Positions 19,825 through 31,943 are shown, counted from the first letter of the stretch. The stretch: DNA of 64,000 bases from Xenorhabdus thuongxuanensis (GCF_001908095.1 NZ_MKGR01000013.1:1-64000), one strand, 5' to 3'. Numbers and translations: made by a program. The notes: generated from the letters alone by a model not told the origin.

Positions 19825-20139
19825 ACAATTTTTCTCAACTTTTTTCCGTTTGAACACTTAACACGCAAAACGCTTGGTTTAACATCTAAGTGGCTGTTTT
19901 ATAAACAGTGAAATTATCTAAAAACCGTTAAAATTTATGAAAATGATTATTCCTCTCTATGGCCTCATGAACGACGCTTTTTCAACAGATAGAAAATAAA
20001 AAGACATGAGAGAATAGAATCAAGGTATCAAAAAGAGATAAACATAGCAGGGTTACAAAACAAGAAAGTAGAAAAAAGAAGGCAAAAGGAAGTAGAGTAG
20101 CGCCCAAGTCTTGAAAAAAGCATGGACGCCATTCTTGAA
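19825..20139. other. Non-coding stretch between csrA and the tRNA promoter
   Basis: About 315 bases, including a purine-rich segment (about 19990-20100). The only structure noted is a tiny stem ATGG/CCAT followed on the minus strand by TTTTTT (20114-20132), a weak candidate csrA terminator. I see no gene. Confidence 0.5.
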
Positions 20140-20325
20140 TTAAAAAGTTGTAGGCTGAGATTTTTCCGCCTGAATCCGTTGATAAATTTCTTCACGGTGA
20201 ACAGAAACTTCCTTGGGCGCATTTACACCAATGCGAACTTGGTTGCCTTTAACTCCCAGTACTGTGACTGTTACCTCATCGCCTATCATGAGCGTTTCAC
20301 CAACTCGACGAGTCAGAATAAGCAT
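20140..20325 (-). CDS. csrA: Carbon storage regulator CsrA
   Basis: A 61-residue homodimeric RNA-binding protein that blocks or stabilises mRNAs at GGA motifs and controls carbon storage, motility and biofilm. The body [20 protein letters not shown] to REEIYQRIQ is essentially the E. coli protein, with RNA-binding Leu4 and Arg44 regions intact. It is encoded between alaS and the tRNA cluster, as in E. coli. Confidence 0.99.
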   Translation of the reverse strand: MLILTRRVGETLMIGDEVTVTVLGVKGNQVRIGVNAPKEVSVHREEIYQRIQAEKSQPTTF

Positions 20326-20507
20326 TCTTTGCTCCTTGAAAATTTAAAAGAGTCGGGTCTCTAGGTTTCCCCGCTATTATCCATCAAACACCGTGAAAAC
20401 GTAAAGCAATGATATCTACTTAAAGTATAAGTAGTTTTGAACACATTTCTTATATCTATAGGATAGCTAAAATATAAGCATGCGCCCAACATTTCAACAA
20501 TTTCACA

Positions 20508-20549
20508 ACAAAAAACATCGGCACCATAAAAAAACACTTTCATGGTGCC
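20508..20549 (-). terminator. Probable terminator of alaS
   Basis: An 8-bp stem GGCACCAT/ATGGTGCC (20520-20527 with 20542-20549) is followed on the minus strand by GATGTTTTTTG. It lies about 25 bases past the alaS stop. Confidence 0.7.
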
Positions 20550-20573
20550 ACTCACTGCTCACGGCAATACCAA

Positions 20574-23201
20574 CTATAACCGCAATGTTACCCACTCTTC
20601 TACACTAGCTAATGCGGAAGGAAGAGCTGTTACATCAGTCCCGCCAGCCTGAGCCAGATCAGGACGACCTCCTCCTTTACCTCCAACCTGTTGGGCAACA
20701 AAAGAGATTAAATCGCCTGCTTTTATTCTAGCAGTCAAATCCTTCGTTATACCAACAATTAGGCTGACTTTATCACCAGTCACTGTAGAAAGCACAATAA
20801 TTGCTGATCCTAACTGATTTTTTAGATCATCAACCATCGTTCTGAGCATTTTCGGTTCTATATCACCTAATTGTGTTACTAGTAGACGAACGCCTTGGAT
20901 TTCTTTGGCTTGATTAGCCAAAGAGGAACTTTCCTGAGCTGCTTGTTGAGATTTCAAATGTTGCAACTCTTTTTCCAACTGTTTCGTTCTGTCCAGTGTC
21001 GTTTTCACTTTCTCATTCAGGCTACTGATATCACCTTTCACCAGATGAGCGATGTCTTGCAGTAAATCAGCCTGTTGATAGACAGAGTTTAGCGCAGTTT
21101 GCCCCGTAATGGCTTCAATACGTCGAATCCCTGCTGCTGTACCTGATTCACTAGATATACGGAACAACCCTATATCACCTGTGCGATTCGCATGAGTACC
21201 ACCACATAGTTCGGTAGAAAAACTTCCCATGCTAAGTACACGTACCTTTTCGTCATATTTCTCACCAAACAGCGCCATAGCACCTTTAGCTTTTGCTTCT
21301 TCTAGCTCCATTAATTCTGTAACAATTGGTGAATTTTTGCGAATCTCTTCATTCACCAAGTTTTCGACTTGACGGATCTGTTCTAGCTTCATGGCTTCAA
21401 AGTGAGAGAAGTCAAAACGCAGATACTTATCATTTACCAAAGAGCCTTTCTGGGCAACGTGTTCTCCCAAAATTTGACGTAATGCCGCATGTAATAAATG
21501 GGTCACTGAGTGATTCAAACGGATCGCATCTCTGCGTACCACATCAATTTCAGCACTAACTGTATAATTAACGCTCAATTTACCACTTGTCAATTTACCA
21601 ATGTGACCAATTGCCTGAGTATATTTTTGTGTATCGATGACTTCGAAGACACCATTGTCATTCGATAATTTACCCGTATCACCAACCTGTCCACCAGATT
21701 CAGCATAGAAAGCAGTTTTATCAAGTATAACAATCGCCTCTTCACCAGCGTGAATTTGCTCAACAGCTTGGCCATTGCGGAAGATAGCGATAACATCAGC
21801 TTGCTGTGAATTATGTTCATAACCACAAAAATCACTACGTCCATCAACTTTGATCAATTCATTGTAATCTGTACCAAAGCCACTGGATTCACGAGCACGA
21901 CGACGCTGGTTTTCCATCGCTGCATTAAAACCAACTTCATCAACTTTGATATTACGTTCGCGGCAAACATCCGCAGTCAGGTCAACAGGGAAACCATAGG
22001 TATCATACAAGCGGAAAGCGATTTCACCGTCGAGAATATCACCAGATAATTTAGTCAGCTCTTCATCCAGCAACTGCAAGCCACGTTCCAAAGTACGAGC
22101 AAACTGTTCTTCTTCTGTTTTTAATACCTGCTCAACCAAAGCTTGCTGCTGTTTCAGCTCTTCACCAGCCGCTCCCATGAATTTAATCAGTGGTGCAACT
22201 AGCTTGTAGAAGAAGGCCTCTTTTGCCCCCAACATGTTGCCATGACGAACAGCACGACGAATAATACGGCGAAGTACATAGCCACGGTTTTCGTTGGATG
22301 GAATAACACCATCGCAAATCAAGAATGCACATGCACGGATATGGTCTGCAACAACACGCAGAGATTTATTGGTAAGATCTGTTGCTCCTGTCACTTCTGC
22401 AACCGAAGCAATTAAGTTTTGGAATAGGTCAATCTCGTAGTTGGAATTAACGTGCTGCAAGACAGCTGTGATACGCTCCAGCCCCATACCGGTATCAACT
22501 GAAGGTTTTGGCAACGGTTCCATAGTGCCATCAGCATGGCGATTGAACTGCATGAAAACGATGTTCCAAATTTCAATATATCTGTCGCCGTCTTCCTCTG
22601 GGCTGCCTGGAGGGCCTCCCAAAATATGCTCACCGTGGTCGTAAAAAATTTCCGTACAAGGACCACATGGGCCAGTCTCCCCCATTTGCCAGAAATTATC
22701 TGACGCATATGGAGCACCTTTATTATCGCCTATACGAATGATTCTTTCTGCCGGAACATCGACCTCTTTATACCAGATGTCATAAGCTTCATCGTCTGAC
22801 TCATAGACAGTAACCCACAGTTTTTCTTTTGGCAGGTTAAACCACTCTTCGCTGGTCAGTAACTCCCATGCATATTTAATTGCATCTTGTTTAAAATAAT
22901 CGCCAAAACTGAAGTTACCCAACATTTCGAAGAAAGTGTGGTGACGGGCTGTATAACCCACATTTTCTAAATCGTTATGCTTACCGCCAGCACGAACGCA
23001 GCGCTGAGCCGTTGTTGCTCTAGAATAAGGTCTATTATCCAATCCTAGAAAGACATCTTTGAACTGGTTCATCCCTGCGTTGGTGAACAACAATGTTGGA
23101 TCATTGGTTGGCACCAACGAGCTGCTTGGTACTATCTGGTGCCCTTTAGTATGAAAAAAGTCAAGAAACGCTTGACGGATCTCAGCGGTGCTTTTGCTCA
23201 T
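20574..23201 (-). CDS. alaS: Alanyl-tRNA synthetase
   Basis: Charges tRNA-Ala and edits Ser/Gly errors. The 875-residue class II enzyme has the aminoacylation core ([17 protein letters not shown] near residue 70), the editing site with HSVTHLL and [10 protein letters not shown], and a C-terminal DHHA1/glycine-rich domain ([15 protein letters not shown]). It is transcribed in the same direction as recA and csrA. The recX gene that usually precedes alaS is absent. Confidence 0.99.
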   Translation of the reverse strand: MSKSTAEIRQAFLDFFHTKGHQIVPSSSLVPTNDPTLLFTNAGMNQFKDVFLGLDNRPYSRATTAQRCVRAGGKHNDLENVGYTARHHTFFEMLGNFSFGDYFKQDAIKYAWELLTSEEWFNLPKEKLWVTVYESDDEAYDIWYKEVDVPAERIIRIGDNKGAPYASDNFWQMGETGPCGPCTEIFYDHGEHILGGPPGSPEEDGDRYIEIWNIVFMQFNRHADGTMEPLPKPSVDTGMGLERITAVLQHVNSNYEIDLFQNLIASVAEVTGATDLTNKSLRVVADHIRACAFLICDGVIPSNENRGYVLRRIIRRAVRHGNMLGAKEAFFYKLVAPLIKFMGAAGEELKQQQALVEQVLKTEEEQFARTLERGLQLLDEELTKLSGDILDGEIAFRLYDTYGFPVDLTADVCRERNIKVDEVGFNAAMENQRRRARESSGFGTDYNELIKVDGRSDFCGYEHNSQQADVIAIFRNGQAVEQIHAGEEAIVILDKTAFYAESGGQVGDTGKLSNDNGVFEVIDTQKYTQAIGHIGKLTSGKLSVNYTVSAEIDVVRRDAIRLNHSVTHLLHAALRQILGEHVAQKGSLVNDKYLRFDFSHFEAMKLEQIRQVENLVNEEIRKNSPIVTELMELEEAKAKGAMALFGEKYDEKVRVLSMGSFSTELCGGTHANRTGDIGLFRISSESGTAAGIRRIEAITGQTALNSVYQQADLLQDIAHLVKGDISSLNEKVKTTLDRTKQLEKELQHLKSQQAAQESSSLANQAKEIQGVRLLVTQLGDIEPKMLRTMVDDLKNQLGSAIIVLSTVTGDKVSLIVGITKDLTARIKAGDLISFVAQQVGGKGGGRPDLAQAGGTDVTALPSALASVEEWVTLRL

Positions 23202-23451
23202 AATTGTCCCGAAATCAAGCTGAAAAAACAGATCTATGAATGGATAAGGTGGTATATCGCATCACCATTTCAACTCACGAATAAATTAAAGTAGGGTTAA
23301 GATAGAGTGTCTTCCATAAGAAGTAAAATCCCATATAAATCCATTCGCTTTCCAGCATTGTAATTCGTCTAAGGATTTTCTGAAAGTCTGTTCGTTACAC
23401 CTGTTTCAATACGCCTATTTCAAGGATGTTTATTTCCTTTATGAAAACAGA
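23202..23451. other. Non-coding stretch where recX would be expected
   Basis: Between recA and alaS most enterobacteria carry recX. Here the stretch holds no ORF resembling RecX and no recognisable remnant, only probable alaS upstream sequence. Confidence 0.6.
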
Positions 23452-23491
23452 TGTAAAAATAAAAACCACACCCGATATGGATGTGGTTTTT
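23450..23491 (-). terminator. Terminator of recA
   Basis: A 9-bp stem AAAACCACA/TGTGGTTTT (23461-23469 with 23481-23489), with extra inner C-G pairs, runs into TTTTATTTTT on the minus strand, about 55 bases past the recA stop. Confidence 0.85.
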
Positions 23492-23543
23492 AAAAGCCAA
23501 ATTAGCTCGGTATTATGATTAAATATGGAAGTCGAATAATTAA

Positions 23544-24620
23544 TTAAAATTCTTCGTGGTTCACTTCTTCGCCATTATCTTCATAATCTGTCACATAATC
23601 CGTAGCTGCACTACTGAACTCACCTGTATTATTCAACAGTAAATCGCGCAATTTCTTATCCAACTCGGATGCAATTTCTGGGTGTTCTTTCAGGTACATA
23701 GTGGCATTGGCTTTACCTTGTCCAATTTTTTCGCCACTGTAGCTATACCATGCACCTGCTTTTTCCACCATCTTGTGTTTAACACCCAGATCAATCAATT
23801 CACCAAAAGTGTTAATACCTTCACCATAGAGAATTTGGAATTCGGCTTGTTTAAATGGCGCAGCAACCTTGTTCTTGACTACTTTCACACGCGTTTCACT
23901 ACCAACCACTTCGTCGCCATTTTTCACTGAACCAGTACGACGAATATCCAAACGGACAGATGCGTAGAACTTCAGCGCATTACCACCAGTGGTCGTTTCA
24001 GGGTTACCAAACATCACACCAATTTTCATGCGGATTTGGTTAATAAAGATCAACAGAGTATTCGAGTTTTTCAAGTTCCCTGCTAACTTACGCATCGCTT
24101 GGCTCATCATACGTGCAGCCAGGCCCATATGAGAGTCGCCGATTTCACCTTCAATTTCTGCTTTTGGAGTTAATGCTGCAACAGAGTCAACAATAATCAC
24201 ATCAACAGCACCAGAACGTGACAAGGCATCACAGATTTCCAATGCCTGTTCGCCAGTATCAGGCTGAGAACACAACAGATTATCAATATCTACGCCCAGT
24301 TTTTTCGCATAAACTGGATCAAGAGCATGTTCGGCATCAATAAAAGCACAAGTTCTGCCTTCTCGCTGGGCAGCGGCAATGACTTGCAATGTCAGCGTTG
24401 TTTTACCGGAAGATTCTGGCCCGTATATTTCAACAATACGACCCATTGGCAAACCACCCGCCCCCAATGCAATATCCAGTGACAGGGAGCCGGTAGAGAT
24501 GGTTTCAACATCCATTGAGCGGTTTTCACCTAAACGCATGATGGAACCTTTACCAAATTGTTTCTCAATTTGGCCCAGCGCTGCTGCTAGTGCTTTTTGT
24601 TTGTTTTCATCGTTAGCCAT
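23544..24620 (-). CDS. recA: Recombinase RecA
   Basis: DNA strand-exchange ATPase and co-protease that triggers LexA cleavage. The 358-residue protein has Walker A GPESSGKT at 67-74, a Walker B-type LLIFINQ region, and an acidic C-terminal tail ([14 protein letters not shown]). Its promoter contains a LexA box between the -35 and -10 elements, so it is an SOS gene. pncC lies directly upstream and a terminator downstream. Confidence 0.99.
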   Translation of the reverse strand: MANDENKQKALAAALGQIEKQFGKGSIMRLGENRSMDVETISTGSLSLDIALGAGGLPMGRIVEIYGPESSGKTTLTLQVIAAAQREGRTCAFIDAEHALDPVYAKKLGVDIDNLLCSQPDTGEQALEICDALSRSGAVDVIIVDSVAALTPKAEIEGEIGDSHMGLAARMMSQAMRKLAGNLKNSNTLLIFINQIRMKIGVMFGNPETTTGGNALKFYASVRLDIRRTGSVKNGDEVVGSETRVKVVKNKVAAPFKQAEFQILYGEGINTFGELIDLGVKHKMVEKAGAWYSYSGEKIGQGKANATMYLKEHPEIASELDKKLRDLLLNNTGEFSSAATDYVTDYEDNGEEVNHEEF

Positions 24621-24694
24621 GTTTACTCCTTCGCAAGCAATGAAGGGGCTGCCTCACTGCTGATAAGCTGTTTCTGATACCAAAGTGCTGTATG

Positions 24695-24722
24695 ATTATA
24701 CTGTATAATCATACAGCATCAA
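24695..24722 (-). promoter_or_regulatory. recA promoter with embedded LexA (SOS) box
   Basis: On the minus strand TTGATG (24717-24722) and TATAAT (24695-24700) are separated by exactly 16 bp, and the spacer itself is the LexA box CTGTATGATTATACAG (24701-24716). This is the E. coli recA design almost base for base. The whole sits in a 31-bp palindrome (24687-24717, centre 24702), so a second imperfect box overlaps the first. Confidence 0.92.
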
Positions 24723-24723
24723 G

Positions 24724-25227
24724 CTAATTTTTTATGATTTCATCCAATACGGTTTTTAAAGAAAAAATGACGGCTTGTAGACGCACAGCATTGCGATCAC
24801 CCGGAAAATGCTGGCGATATAATACAGTCTGGATGTTTTCATTAACGTAAAAGGCAAACCCAAACCAAACCGTGCCAGTCGGTTTTTCTTCACTTCCCCC
24901 TTCTGGTCCAGCAATGCCACTGACAGCAACAGAAACGTCTGCCTTAGCAACAGTTAATGCCCCTGTAGCCATCTCTTTTACGACTTGCTCACTTACTGCA
25001 CCAAATTTCGCCAATGACTCTGGTAAGACGCCCAACATTTCATGCTTAGCATCATTACTGTAAGTCACAAAACCACGATTAAAATAGGCCGAACTTCCCG
25101 CAATATCTGTGATCACTTTAGCTATCCAACCTCCTGTGCAAGATTCTGCGCAGGTCACGGATAATTTTTTCTGTTTTAATCTCTTTCCAAGTTCAATACT
25201 AAGCTGATTCAGGATTTTTTCATCCAT
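24724..25227 (-). CDS. pncC: Nicotinamide-nucleotide amidase (CinA C-terminal type)
   Basis: Deamidates nicotinamide mononucleotide to nicotinate mononucleotide in pyridine nucleotide recycling. The 167-residue protein is a stand-alone CinA C-terminal domain with AESCTGGWIAKVIT and SGIAGPEGGSEEKPTGTVW, as in E. coli YgaD. Its stop codon lies one base from the recA -35 box, so the two are tightly packed. Confidence 0.96.
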   Translation of the reverse strand: MDEKILNQLSIELGKRLKQKKLSVTCAESCTGGWIAKVITDIAGSSAYFNRGFVTYSNDAKHEMLGVLPESLAKFGAVSEQVVKEMATGALTVAKADVSVAVSGIAGPEGGSEEKPTGTVWFGFAFYVNENIQTVLYRQHFPGDRNAVRLQAVIFSLKTVLDEIIKN

Positions 25228-25252
25228 AACAGGCCTTCAATTCTATAAGAAA

Positions 25253-26449
25253 TTAATTTTTCCGAAGCAGATCCCAAATCCATAGCCCCCCAATTGCCAA
25301 AGAAAGCAAGATACCAAAACCAATGCCAACAGTAACAACCGAGGCTCCCGACATCACGGAAACCGAATACAGTCCCAGCATTACCAGCATGGCACTATTT
25401 TCGCCCAGGTTTTGCACAGCAACGGCTTTACCTGCCCCCATCGAATGCTTCCCATGTTCTTGTAATAGCGCATTTAATGGAACGACAAAAAGCCCACCAA
25501 ATACTCCAAGGATGATCAAAATTAAGTAGGAAAATACTATTGATTGCTGAGTAGCAAAAAGAATGACCATGAACCCAATTAAGATCCCCGCTGGCATACA
25601 GCGACGCACGGTTTTCAATGTAATAAACTGCGCAGCTAAGCCTGCTCCAACAATAATACCAATCGCAACTACTGCATTCATCAATGTAGGAGTTGTATTG
25701 CCATCAATCCCCAGCACAACAGGAACCCATGCGACTAACAGGAAGCGCAGCGTAATACCTGCTCCCCAAAATAGGCTAGTACCTACCAGTGAAAAACGCG
25801 TTTCCTGATTACGCCAAAGTGAAGCACAAACCATCATGAAATCCACCAACATTTTTTTGGGATTCCAACCCTTGCCTTCACGAGCCGCCGCCAAACGAGG
25901 TATAAAGAAATTAGATACGACTGCGATACCATACAATAAGGCACAAAGCCCTAATGCCAGTACTAAACTCGCATCAGAAAGGAAACCGCCAACAACTGAG
26001 CCAATCAGGATAGCTACAATGGTAGAAGCTTCTATCATGCCATTGGCTTTTACCAAACGCCCGTCATCTGTCAACTCTCCTAAGATCCCATACTTGGCAG
26101 GAGAATAGGTTGCAGCCCCAATTCCCACTAAGGTATATCCCAGAAAAGGATTCATATCGATGCAGATGCTGATGGCTCCAAGCAATTTAATACCATTAGA
26201 AAAGAGCATGACACGCCCTTTTGCAAACCGATCAGCAATTTGCCCTACAAAAGGGGCAAGTATGATATAAGTCAGGACAAAAACAATTTGCAGTGCTGGC
26301 CAACTCCATTCAGGATAAGACTCTGCCTTCAATTGGGCTAAAATGGCAAAAAACAAAGCATTATCAGCAAAAGCAGAGAGAAATTGTGACAACAATACTG
26401 ATTTCATTCCACGGGTCAGTAATGGTTGTTTCTCTACAATGATATCCAT
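25253..26449 (-). CDS. lplT: Lysophospholipid transporter LplT
   Basis: Major-facilitator protein (398 residues, about 12 membrane helices) that flips lysophospholipids across the inner membrane to Aas for re-acylation. The MFS loop motif is seen as [12 protein letters not shown]. It lies 4 bp downstream of aas; the two functions are coupled and in some bacteria fused. In E. coli the pair lies beside lysA, not next to pncC, so the location is rearranged. Confidence 0.95.
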   Translation of the reverse strand: MDIIVEKQPLLTRGMKSVLLSQFLSAFADNALFFAILAQLKAESYPEWSWPALQIVFVLTYIILAPFVGQIADRFAKGRVMLFSNGIKLLGAISICIDMNPFLGYTLVGIGAATYSPAKYGILGELTDDGRLVKANGMIEASTIVAILIGSVVGGFLSDASLVLALGLCALLYGIAVVSNFFIPRLAAAREGKGWNPKKMLVDFMMVCASLWRNQETRFSLVGTSLFWGAGITLRFLLVAWVPVVLGIDGNTTPTLMNAVVAIGIIVGAGLAAQFITLKTVRRCMPAGILIGFMVILFATQQSIVFSYLILIILGVFGGLFVVPLNALLQEHGKHSMGAGKAVAVQNLGENSAMLVMLGLYSVSVMSGASVVTVGIGFGILLSLAIGGLWIWDLLRKN

Positions 26450-26453
26450 TTCC

Positions 26454-28610
26454 TTACTCCTGTTCAGCCATTTCTCTTAGGGTGACAAAATCCGGTTTGC
26501 CACTGCCGAGCAAAGGAAGTTGCTTCACATAACGAATATCTCGTGGAACCGATAACTCAGACATCCCTATTTCACGTGCTGCTCCCAACATTGTATTTCT
26601 ATTTAAATTCGCATCTGTTGTGAACAATACCAGTGCCTCGCTTTTGCTTTGATCACCTCTGGTTGTAACCGCATGTAGCGCATCAGTAGAAACGTGAAAG
26701 GCTATTTGTTCTACCGCTTCGAGAGAAATCATTTCTCCTGCAAGTTTGGCAAATCGTTTCGCTCTCCCTTTGATCGTACAGAAACCTTCTTCATCAATAG
26801 AAACAATATCTCCGGTATCATACCAACCAATTTGATTACTCCCTTCTGCATCTTCCGCAGATGGTGACTCCAAACGATCAGGTGCTTCAACTCGCAGATA
26901 TCCTTTCATGACATTCGGCCCACGTAGCTGTAAACGGCCTCCTCCCTCAATACCCTGTATAGGCAGCAAACGAGCTTCCATACCAGGTAAAATCCGCCCA
27001 ACTGTTCCCGTTTTTGCCGCCATCGGTACATTGATTGCCACTATCGGCGCACATTCAGTTACCCCATAACCTTCCAAAATACGGATACCGAATTTATCTT
27101 GCCAAACTCGCTTGGTGTTTTCTGACAGTTTTTCTGCTCCGGCCACCACATAACGCAGACGGGCAAAATCATAAGGATGGGCAAAACGAGCATAATTATC
27201 CAAAAAAGTCGACGTTCCGAACAGTACAGTACAATTTTGGTCATAAACCAATTCAGGCACAACACGATAATGTAAAGGATTTGGATAGAGGAATACGCGA
27301 CTGCCTGTCATTAATGGAGTAAATAGACCAACTGTTAGACCAAAGGCATGAAACAGAGGTAAGGAAGACATAAAGCGATCCAGCGGAGTAAAATCAGCAA
27401 TTGTTTTTATCTGTTCAACGTTCGCTAATAGGCTAGTATGGCTATGAACAACGCCTTTAGGTATACCTTCTGAGCCTGACGTAAACAGAATCAATGCATC
27501 ATCATCCGGTTTTTGCGAAGTTAAAATGGCTTTGGAAGGGAAAATCAAATGCCACAATATCCAAAGCTTATCTTCCCACGTTATTGTGTCCTTTAAATCT
27601 TCGAGATATACCCAATTGACTTCAGTCAATTGTTCTGGCAGATGAGCTAATTGCCCGTTTTCCAGAAATTGGCGGGATGTTACGATGGTTTTAATGGTTG
27701 CCGCCTGCATAGCATATTTAATGCCACTGCTTCCTGCCATATAGTTCAAAAGGGCGGGCACTCGTCTTTTTAACGAAGCACCATATAGGGTAGCAGCCAT
27801 CACAGTCGCATTTGGCAACAGTAGACCAATTCGTTCACCTTCTTGTGTAAAGCGTTCTAATATCCGGCTGATATTCAATATTTTTTTCAGTAATGAATGA
27901 TAACTATCTTCTTTAAAGCTCACATCTTCAATGCAAGGCTTAAAACGGCCAAAGCGTGTTTGCGCAGCCAAGTAAGCGCTGAATAACGTTTCCTTTGGGC
28001 GCGTCTGCATTCTCACTTCCATCATAATGGCATGGAGGTGTTCTCCTACCAAACGACGGCGTGTTGTTGAATCAGGTGCATCGGGCATTGGCAGATCGAT
28101 GGCGGGTAAAATCTTGAGAGTGATTTTCGGGAACCAATGCAATTTCATAATTCCTTTTAACCGACCAAAAACTGTTTGCTCTGCACCATCAATTCGGATT
28201 GGTACTACTTTTGCTCCTGATTTCGCGGCAATAAAAGCAGCGCCATCATAAATTTTCATAAGGGAACCAGTTACGGTGATCCTCCCTTCAGGGAAAATCA
28301 CAATCGGACGCCCTTTGTCCACTTCTTTCACCAATGTCCTGACTGCCATTGAGTTAGTAGGATCCAGAGGTACAATATCTGCATAAGGCTTGATAAATTT
28401 GAAAAAACCGCAGGTCGCAATATTAGAATAGATAGCAAATACTGGCTTTATCGGCAAAAATAACCCAATTAACAGGCCATCCAGAAACGAAACATGATTG
28501 GGAGCAATAATACATTTGGGGTGTTGTTGTAACTGTTTAGTATCACCTTCGATTGTAACCCTAAAGAGTATACGAACAAGCGGCCGAATAAAATTTAAGA
28601 GCATATCCAT
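26454..28610 (-). CDS. aas: Bifunctional 2-acylglycerophosphoethanolamine acyltransferase / acyl-ACP synthetase
   Basis: Re-acylates lysophosphatidylethanolamine left by lipoprotein maturation. The 718 residues consist of an N-terminal PlsC-type acyltransferase (NHVSFLDG catalytic HX4D and FPEGRIT) and a C-terminal AMP-binding domain (about 230-718) with the P-loop [12 protein letters not shown] and the motif YDTGD. It precedes lplT in a two-gene unit. Confidence 0.97.
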   Translation of the reverse strand: MDMLLNFIRPLVRILFRVTIEGDTKQLQQHPKCIIAPNHVSFLDGLLIGLFLPIKPVFAIYSNIATCGFFKFIKPYADIVPLDPTNSMAVRTLVKEVDKGRPIVIFPEGRITVTGSLMKIYDGAAFIAAKSGAKVVPIRIDGAEQTVFGRLKGIMKLHWFPKITLKILPAIDLPMPDAPDSTTRRRLVGEHLHAIMMEVRMQTRPKETLFSAYLAAQTRFGRFKPCIEDVSFKEDSYHSLLKKILNISRILERFTQEGERIGLLLPNATVMAATLYGASLKRRVPALLNYMAGSSGIKYAMQAATIKTIVTSRQFLENGQLAHLPEQLTEVNWVYLEDLKDTITWEDKLWILWHLIFPSKAILTSQKPDDDALILFTSGSEGIPKGVVHSHTSLLANVEQIKTIADFTPLDRFMSSLPLFHAFGLTVGLFTPLMTGSRVFLYPNPLHYRVVPELVYDQNCTVLFGTSTFLDNYARFAHPYDFARLRYVVAGAEKLSENTKRVWQDKFGIRILEGYGVTECAPIVAINVPMAAKTGTVGRILPGMEARLLPIQGIEGGGRLQLRGPNVMKGYLRVEAPDRLESPSAEDAEGSNQIGWYDTGDIVSIDEEGFCTIKGRAKRFAKLAGEMISLEAVEQIAFHVSTDALHAVTTRGDQSKSEALVLFTTDANLNRNTMLGAAREIGMSELSVPRDIRYVKQLPLLGSGKPDFVTLREMAEQE

Positions 28611-28737
28611 ATCTCAAATATAATTAGTAAAATTAAAGTGAGTAAATAGAGTGATACTATAAGTTGTACAGAAAATTTGTTATATCAGATTTTTTCGCCA
28701 ATTAGAAAATAAACGCAAACGACGTTGATATATCAAA

Positions 28738-29262
28738 TTAATCTTTTTTATGGTTTAAAATGAAAGACTTAACGTGAAATACGATATCTTCTGTTGCAAG
28801 ATTGGCATTGACAATAAAATCGGCACACTCTCGGTATAATGGCTCTCTTTCAATCAATATTCCTTCCATTTCTTCTATGATGGACTTTCCTGTTAGGCTA
28901 GGACGCTGTGTATTTTCTGGATTAAGGGATAATCGCTTACTCAAAACTTCCGCAGATGCCTGTAAATAAATCACAATACCATTGTGTTGCATATATTGGC
29001 GATTCTCAAGCGATAACACCATTCCTCCACCTGTTGAAATAACATGTTCACTCTGGTTAACCGCTTTCAACGTTTGACTTTCTAATTTTCTGAAATGTTC
29101 CCAGCCATATTGTTCAACAAGATCAGCTATCGTCATTTTACTCATGGTCTGGATACTTTCATCGGTGTCAATAAATTTATACGACAGCGCTTCAGACAAC
29201 AACTTACCTATTGTCGTCTTCCCTGCACCTCGTGCACCTACGATGAATAGAGTTTGTTTCAT
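28738..29262 (-). CDS. aroL: Shikimate kinase II
   Basis: Phosphorylates shikimate to shikimate 3-phosphate. The P-loop GARGAGKTT, the substrate motif DTDESI and STGGGMV are visible. The ORF opens upstream, but ATG 29262 (MKQTLFIVGARGAG) gives 174 residues, the length of E. coli AroL. Choice of AroL over AroK rests on sequence, length and the TyrR-like boxes upstream. It stands alone between aas and proA, which is not its E. coli location. Confidence 0.9.
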   Translation of the reverse strand: MKQTLFIVGARGAGKTTIGKLLSEALSYKFIDTDESIQTMSKMTIADLVEQYGWEHFRKLESQTLKAVNQSEHVISTGGGMVLSLENRQYMQHNGIVIYLQASAEVLSKRLSLNPENTQRPSLTGKSIIEEMEGILIEREPLYRECADFIVNANLATEDIVFHVKSFILNHKKD

Positions 29263-29311
29263 TTCATTGTTTTCCCAAAGAGTCTTAAAATTAAGCCTAA
29301 GCACAAAGTAT

Positions 29312-29351
29312 AGTAACTAAATATTTACACTAGTGTAAAAAGGTATTTTTG
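29312..29351 (-). promoter_or_regulatory. TyrR-like boxes upstream of aroL
   Basis: AGTAAC-N6-TTTACA (29312-29329) keeps the essential G and C of the TyrR palindrome, and TGTAAA-N6-TTTTTG (29334-29351) is a weaker second box five bases away. E. coli aroL is TyrR-repressed through adjacent strong and weak boxes, so this arrangement is plausible. A possible -10 TATACT lies on the minus strand nearby (29308-29313). Confidence 0.55.
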
Positions 29352-29357
29352 ATGGAT

Positions 29358-29388
29358 TAAAAAGTCACACTTAAAATTAAGTGTGACT
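29358..29388 (-). terminator. Terminator of proBA
   Basis: A palindrome AGTCACACTTAA/TTAAGTGTGACT (29363-29374 with 29377-29388) is followed on the minus strand by TTTTT, about 40 bases past the proA stop. Confidence 0.85.
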
Positions 29389-29427
29389 CAACATAGTTCA
29401 ATAAAATCTAATTAAAGTAGGATATAG

Positions 29428-30681
29428 TCAACTCCGAAGCAAATAATTACCATAACCAATCCACTTATACGTTGTCAGTGCATCAAGCCCCATTGGACCT
29501 CGTGAGTGTAATTTTTGAGTGCTGACAGCCACTTCAGCCCCTAAACCAAATTGTCCGCCATCAGTAAAACGCGTGCTTGCATTCACATATACTGCGGCTG
29601 AATCCACATTGCGCACAAAGTAATCGGCTTGCTGCAAAGATTCCGTCAGGATCGCATCGGAATGGGCTGTGCCATAAGTACGAATGTGCTCAATAGCTCG
29701 ATCGATATCACTGACAATTTCCACATTCATATCTAAAGATAACCATTCATCACAGTAATCTTCCTCTGCCACTTCAACGACAGTTGCAGAGCCACCTTGC
29801 AGCAATGCCATCGCTGATTTGCTTGCGTGTAATGTCACTCCCTGCTCTTTCATTTTGGTACTTAAAACTGGCAGGAAATCGGCTGCTATTTTTTCATGTA
29901 CCAATAATGTTTCCAATGAATTACAAGCGCTTGGACGCTGAACTTTCGCATTAGTAATGATTTCCAGCGCTTTTTCAATATTGATAGTTTCATCCACAAA
30001 TGTATGACAGACACCAATACCACCAGTAATCACGGGAATAGTCGATTGTTCTCGGCATAACTTATGTAACCCAGCTCCACCTCGAGGGATCAACATATCG
30101 ACATAACGATCCATTTTCAGCAATTCAGCCACCAATTCACGATCAGGTTTATTGATAGCCTGAACCGCAGCAGCCGGCAATCCGCTTTGTTCCAATGCCT
30201 GCTGTATGACTTTAACCATAGCTTGATTTGTATGGTGAGTCTCTTTGCCACCACGCAGTATCACTGCATTACCTGTTTTCAGACATAACGATGCCACATC
30301 AATGGTAACATTCGGGCGAGCTTCATATATCACGCCAATCACGCCCAACGGAACTCGGCGGCGGCTCAATTGCAATCCATTATCCAATAATTGCCCATCA
30401 ATGACTTGCCCTACAGGATCAGCCAAACGACAGACTTGGCGCACGTCGTTAGCAATGGCATTCAGCCGTTCTGATGTCAGTAATAACCGGTCGAGCAGCG
30501 CTGCACTCATCCCCTGTTCACGGGCTTGCTTCATATCTTGCTGGTTAGCAGCAAGAATCTCTTCAATCTCCGTCTCCAACAAATCAGCAATGTGATTCAA
30601 CGCTTGGTTTTTCTGGTTGCTACTCAATTGTGCCAATTGCCACGATGCTGCTTTGGCTGCTTTTCCCATCTGCTCTAGCAT
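29428..30681 (-). CDS. proA: Gamma-glutamyl phosphate reductase
   Basis: NADPH-dependent second step of proline synthesis, forming glutamate semialdehyde. The 417-residue ALDH-fold protein has the catalytic-Cys segment [12 protein letters not shown] and ends in [15 protein letters not shown]. It lies 29 bp after proB and is followed by a terminator, so proBA is one unit. Confidence 0.97.
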   Translation of the reverse strand: MLEQMGKAAKAASWQLAQLSSNQKNQALNHIADLLETEIEEILAANQQDMKQAREQGMSAALLDRLLLTSERLNAIANDVRQVCRLADPVGQVIDGQLLDNGLQLSRRRVPLGVIGVIYEARPNVTIDVASLCLKTGNAVILRGGKETHHTNQAMVKVIQQALEQSGLPAAAVQAINKPDRELVAELLKMDRYVDMLIPRGGAGLHKLCREQSTIPVITGGIGVCHTFVDETINIEKALEIITNAKVQRPSACNSLETLLVHEKIAADFLPVLSTKMKEQGVTLHASKSAMALLQGGSATVVEVAEEDYCDEWLSLDMNVEIVSDIDRAIEHIRTYGTAHSDAILTESLQQADYFVRNVDSAAVYVNASTRFTDGGQFGLGAEVAVSTQKLHSRGPMGLDALTTYKWIGYGNYLLRS

Positions 30682-30710
30682 GGTGAAATCCTTAACTCAC
30701 GATCAATTCA

Positions 30711-31817
30711 TTAAATTACGATCAAATCGTCACGATGAACCGCAACAGCGCCATATTCATAACCCAGTATCTGGCTAATTTGCTGTGAATGATGGCCTGC
30801 AATCAGGCGTAACGCATCACTGTTGTAACGGCACACACCGTGAGCCAAATCTTTGCCCGATAAGCTACGGATACAAATAACTTCACCGCGGGAAAAATCA
30901 CCTTTAACGTTTTTGATCCCTTTTGGTAGTAACGAACTGCCTTTCCCAACAATTGCCGCTTCCGCGCCATGATCGACTATAATTTCCCCCGCCGGAGGTG
31001 CCCCAAAAATCCAGCGCTTACGGTTTTCCATTGGGCTAGTCAGGCCATGAAAGCGTGTTCCAACCGATTTTCCTGCAATTACATCAGCAATAACATCCGG
31101 CCTATTACCTGCGGCAATAATGACATCAATTCCAGCACGTCCAGCCACGCCTGCCGCCTGAAGTTTTGTTGCCATTCCTCCCGTACCTAACCCCGAAACA
31201 CTGTCTCCGGCCATTGTTTTCAGCTCATCACTGATGTCATGCACTTCAGGGATCAATTTTGCATCAGGGTTACTACGAGGATCTGCGGTATAAAGCCCTG
31301 CTATGTCTGTCAGAAGCAACAATTTATCCGCACTACCCAAAATAGCAGCCAGTGCAGAAAGATTATCATTGTCACCCACTTTAATCTCTGCTGTCGCAAC
31401 GGCATCGTTTTCATTAATAATGGGAATGATGTGATTATCAAGCAAAGCCTGAAGAGTATCCCTTGCATTCAGGAAACGCTCACGGTCTTCCAAATCTGCA
31501 CGGGTCAGGAGCATTTGCCCAACGTGAATACCATAAATAGAGAAAAGTTGCTCCCACAATTGGATCAGGCGACTTTGCCCAACGGCTGCCAGCAATTGTT
31601 TTGAAGCAATAGTTGCCGGAAGATCAGGGTATCCTAAATGCTCACGTCCAGCGGCAATCGCACCAGAAGTCACAATAATAATGCGATGACCTTTTTCATG
31701 CTGTTGAGCACATTGACGAACCAGTTCCACAATATGGGCACGATTCAAACGACGAGAGCCACCGGTCAATACACTCGTTCCCAGTTTTACAACCAATGTT
31801 TGGCTGCCATTCATCAT
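30711..31817 (-). CDS. proB: Glutamate 5-kinase
   Basis: First, proline-inhibited step of proline synthesis. It has an amino-acid-kinase domain ([13 protein letters not shown] near the N-terminus, INENDAVAT and GDNDNLSA) and a C-terminal PUA domain from about residue 275. The frame is open to 31850, but the preserved N-terminus starts at [11 protein letters not shown] (31817) or the next ATG (31814), giving 368 or 367 residues against 367 in E. coli. The upstream gene is crl; E. coli phoE is missing between them. Confidence 0.96.
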   Translation of the reverse strand: MMNGSQTLVVKLGTSVLTGGSRRLNRAHIVELVRQCAQQHEKGHRIIIVTSGAIAAGREHLGYPDLPATIASKQLLAAVGQSRLIQLWEQLFSIYGIHVGQMLLTRADLEDRERFLNARDTLQALLDNHIIPIINENDAVATAEIKVGDNDNLSALAAILGSADKLLLLTDIAGLYTADPRSNPDAKLIPEVHDISDELKTMAGDSVSGLGTGGMATKLQAAGVAGRAGIDVIIAAGNRPDVIADVIAGKSVGTRFHGLTSPMENRKRWIFGAPPAGEIIVDHGAEAAIVGKGSSLLPKGIKNVKGDFSRGEVICIRSLSGKDLAHGVCRYNSDALRLIAGHHSQQISQILGYEYGAVAVHRDDLIVI

Positions 31818-31943
31818 ATTTCTGCCATTACAGTTAATTTGAAAAAACAATTAATTTAAAAAAACAATGCTCAGTTTTAACAGGAGAGAAGCGTTATGCC
31901 AACTGACATAACGCAAAATTTAGCAAAAGCAGGTTAAAAAAAA

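Noticed and set aside
20361-20555. 64-codon ORF between csrA and alaS
   Set aside because: It overlaps the alaS terminator, and I recognise no domain or ribosome binding site.
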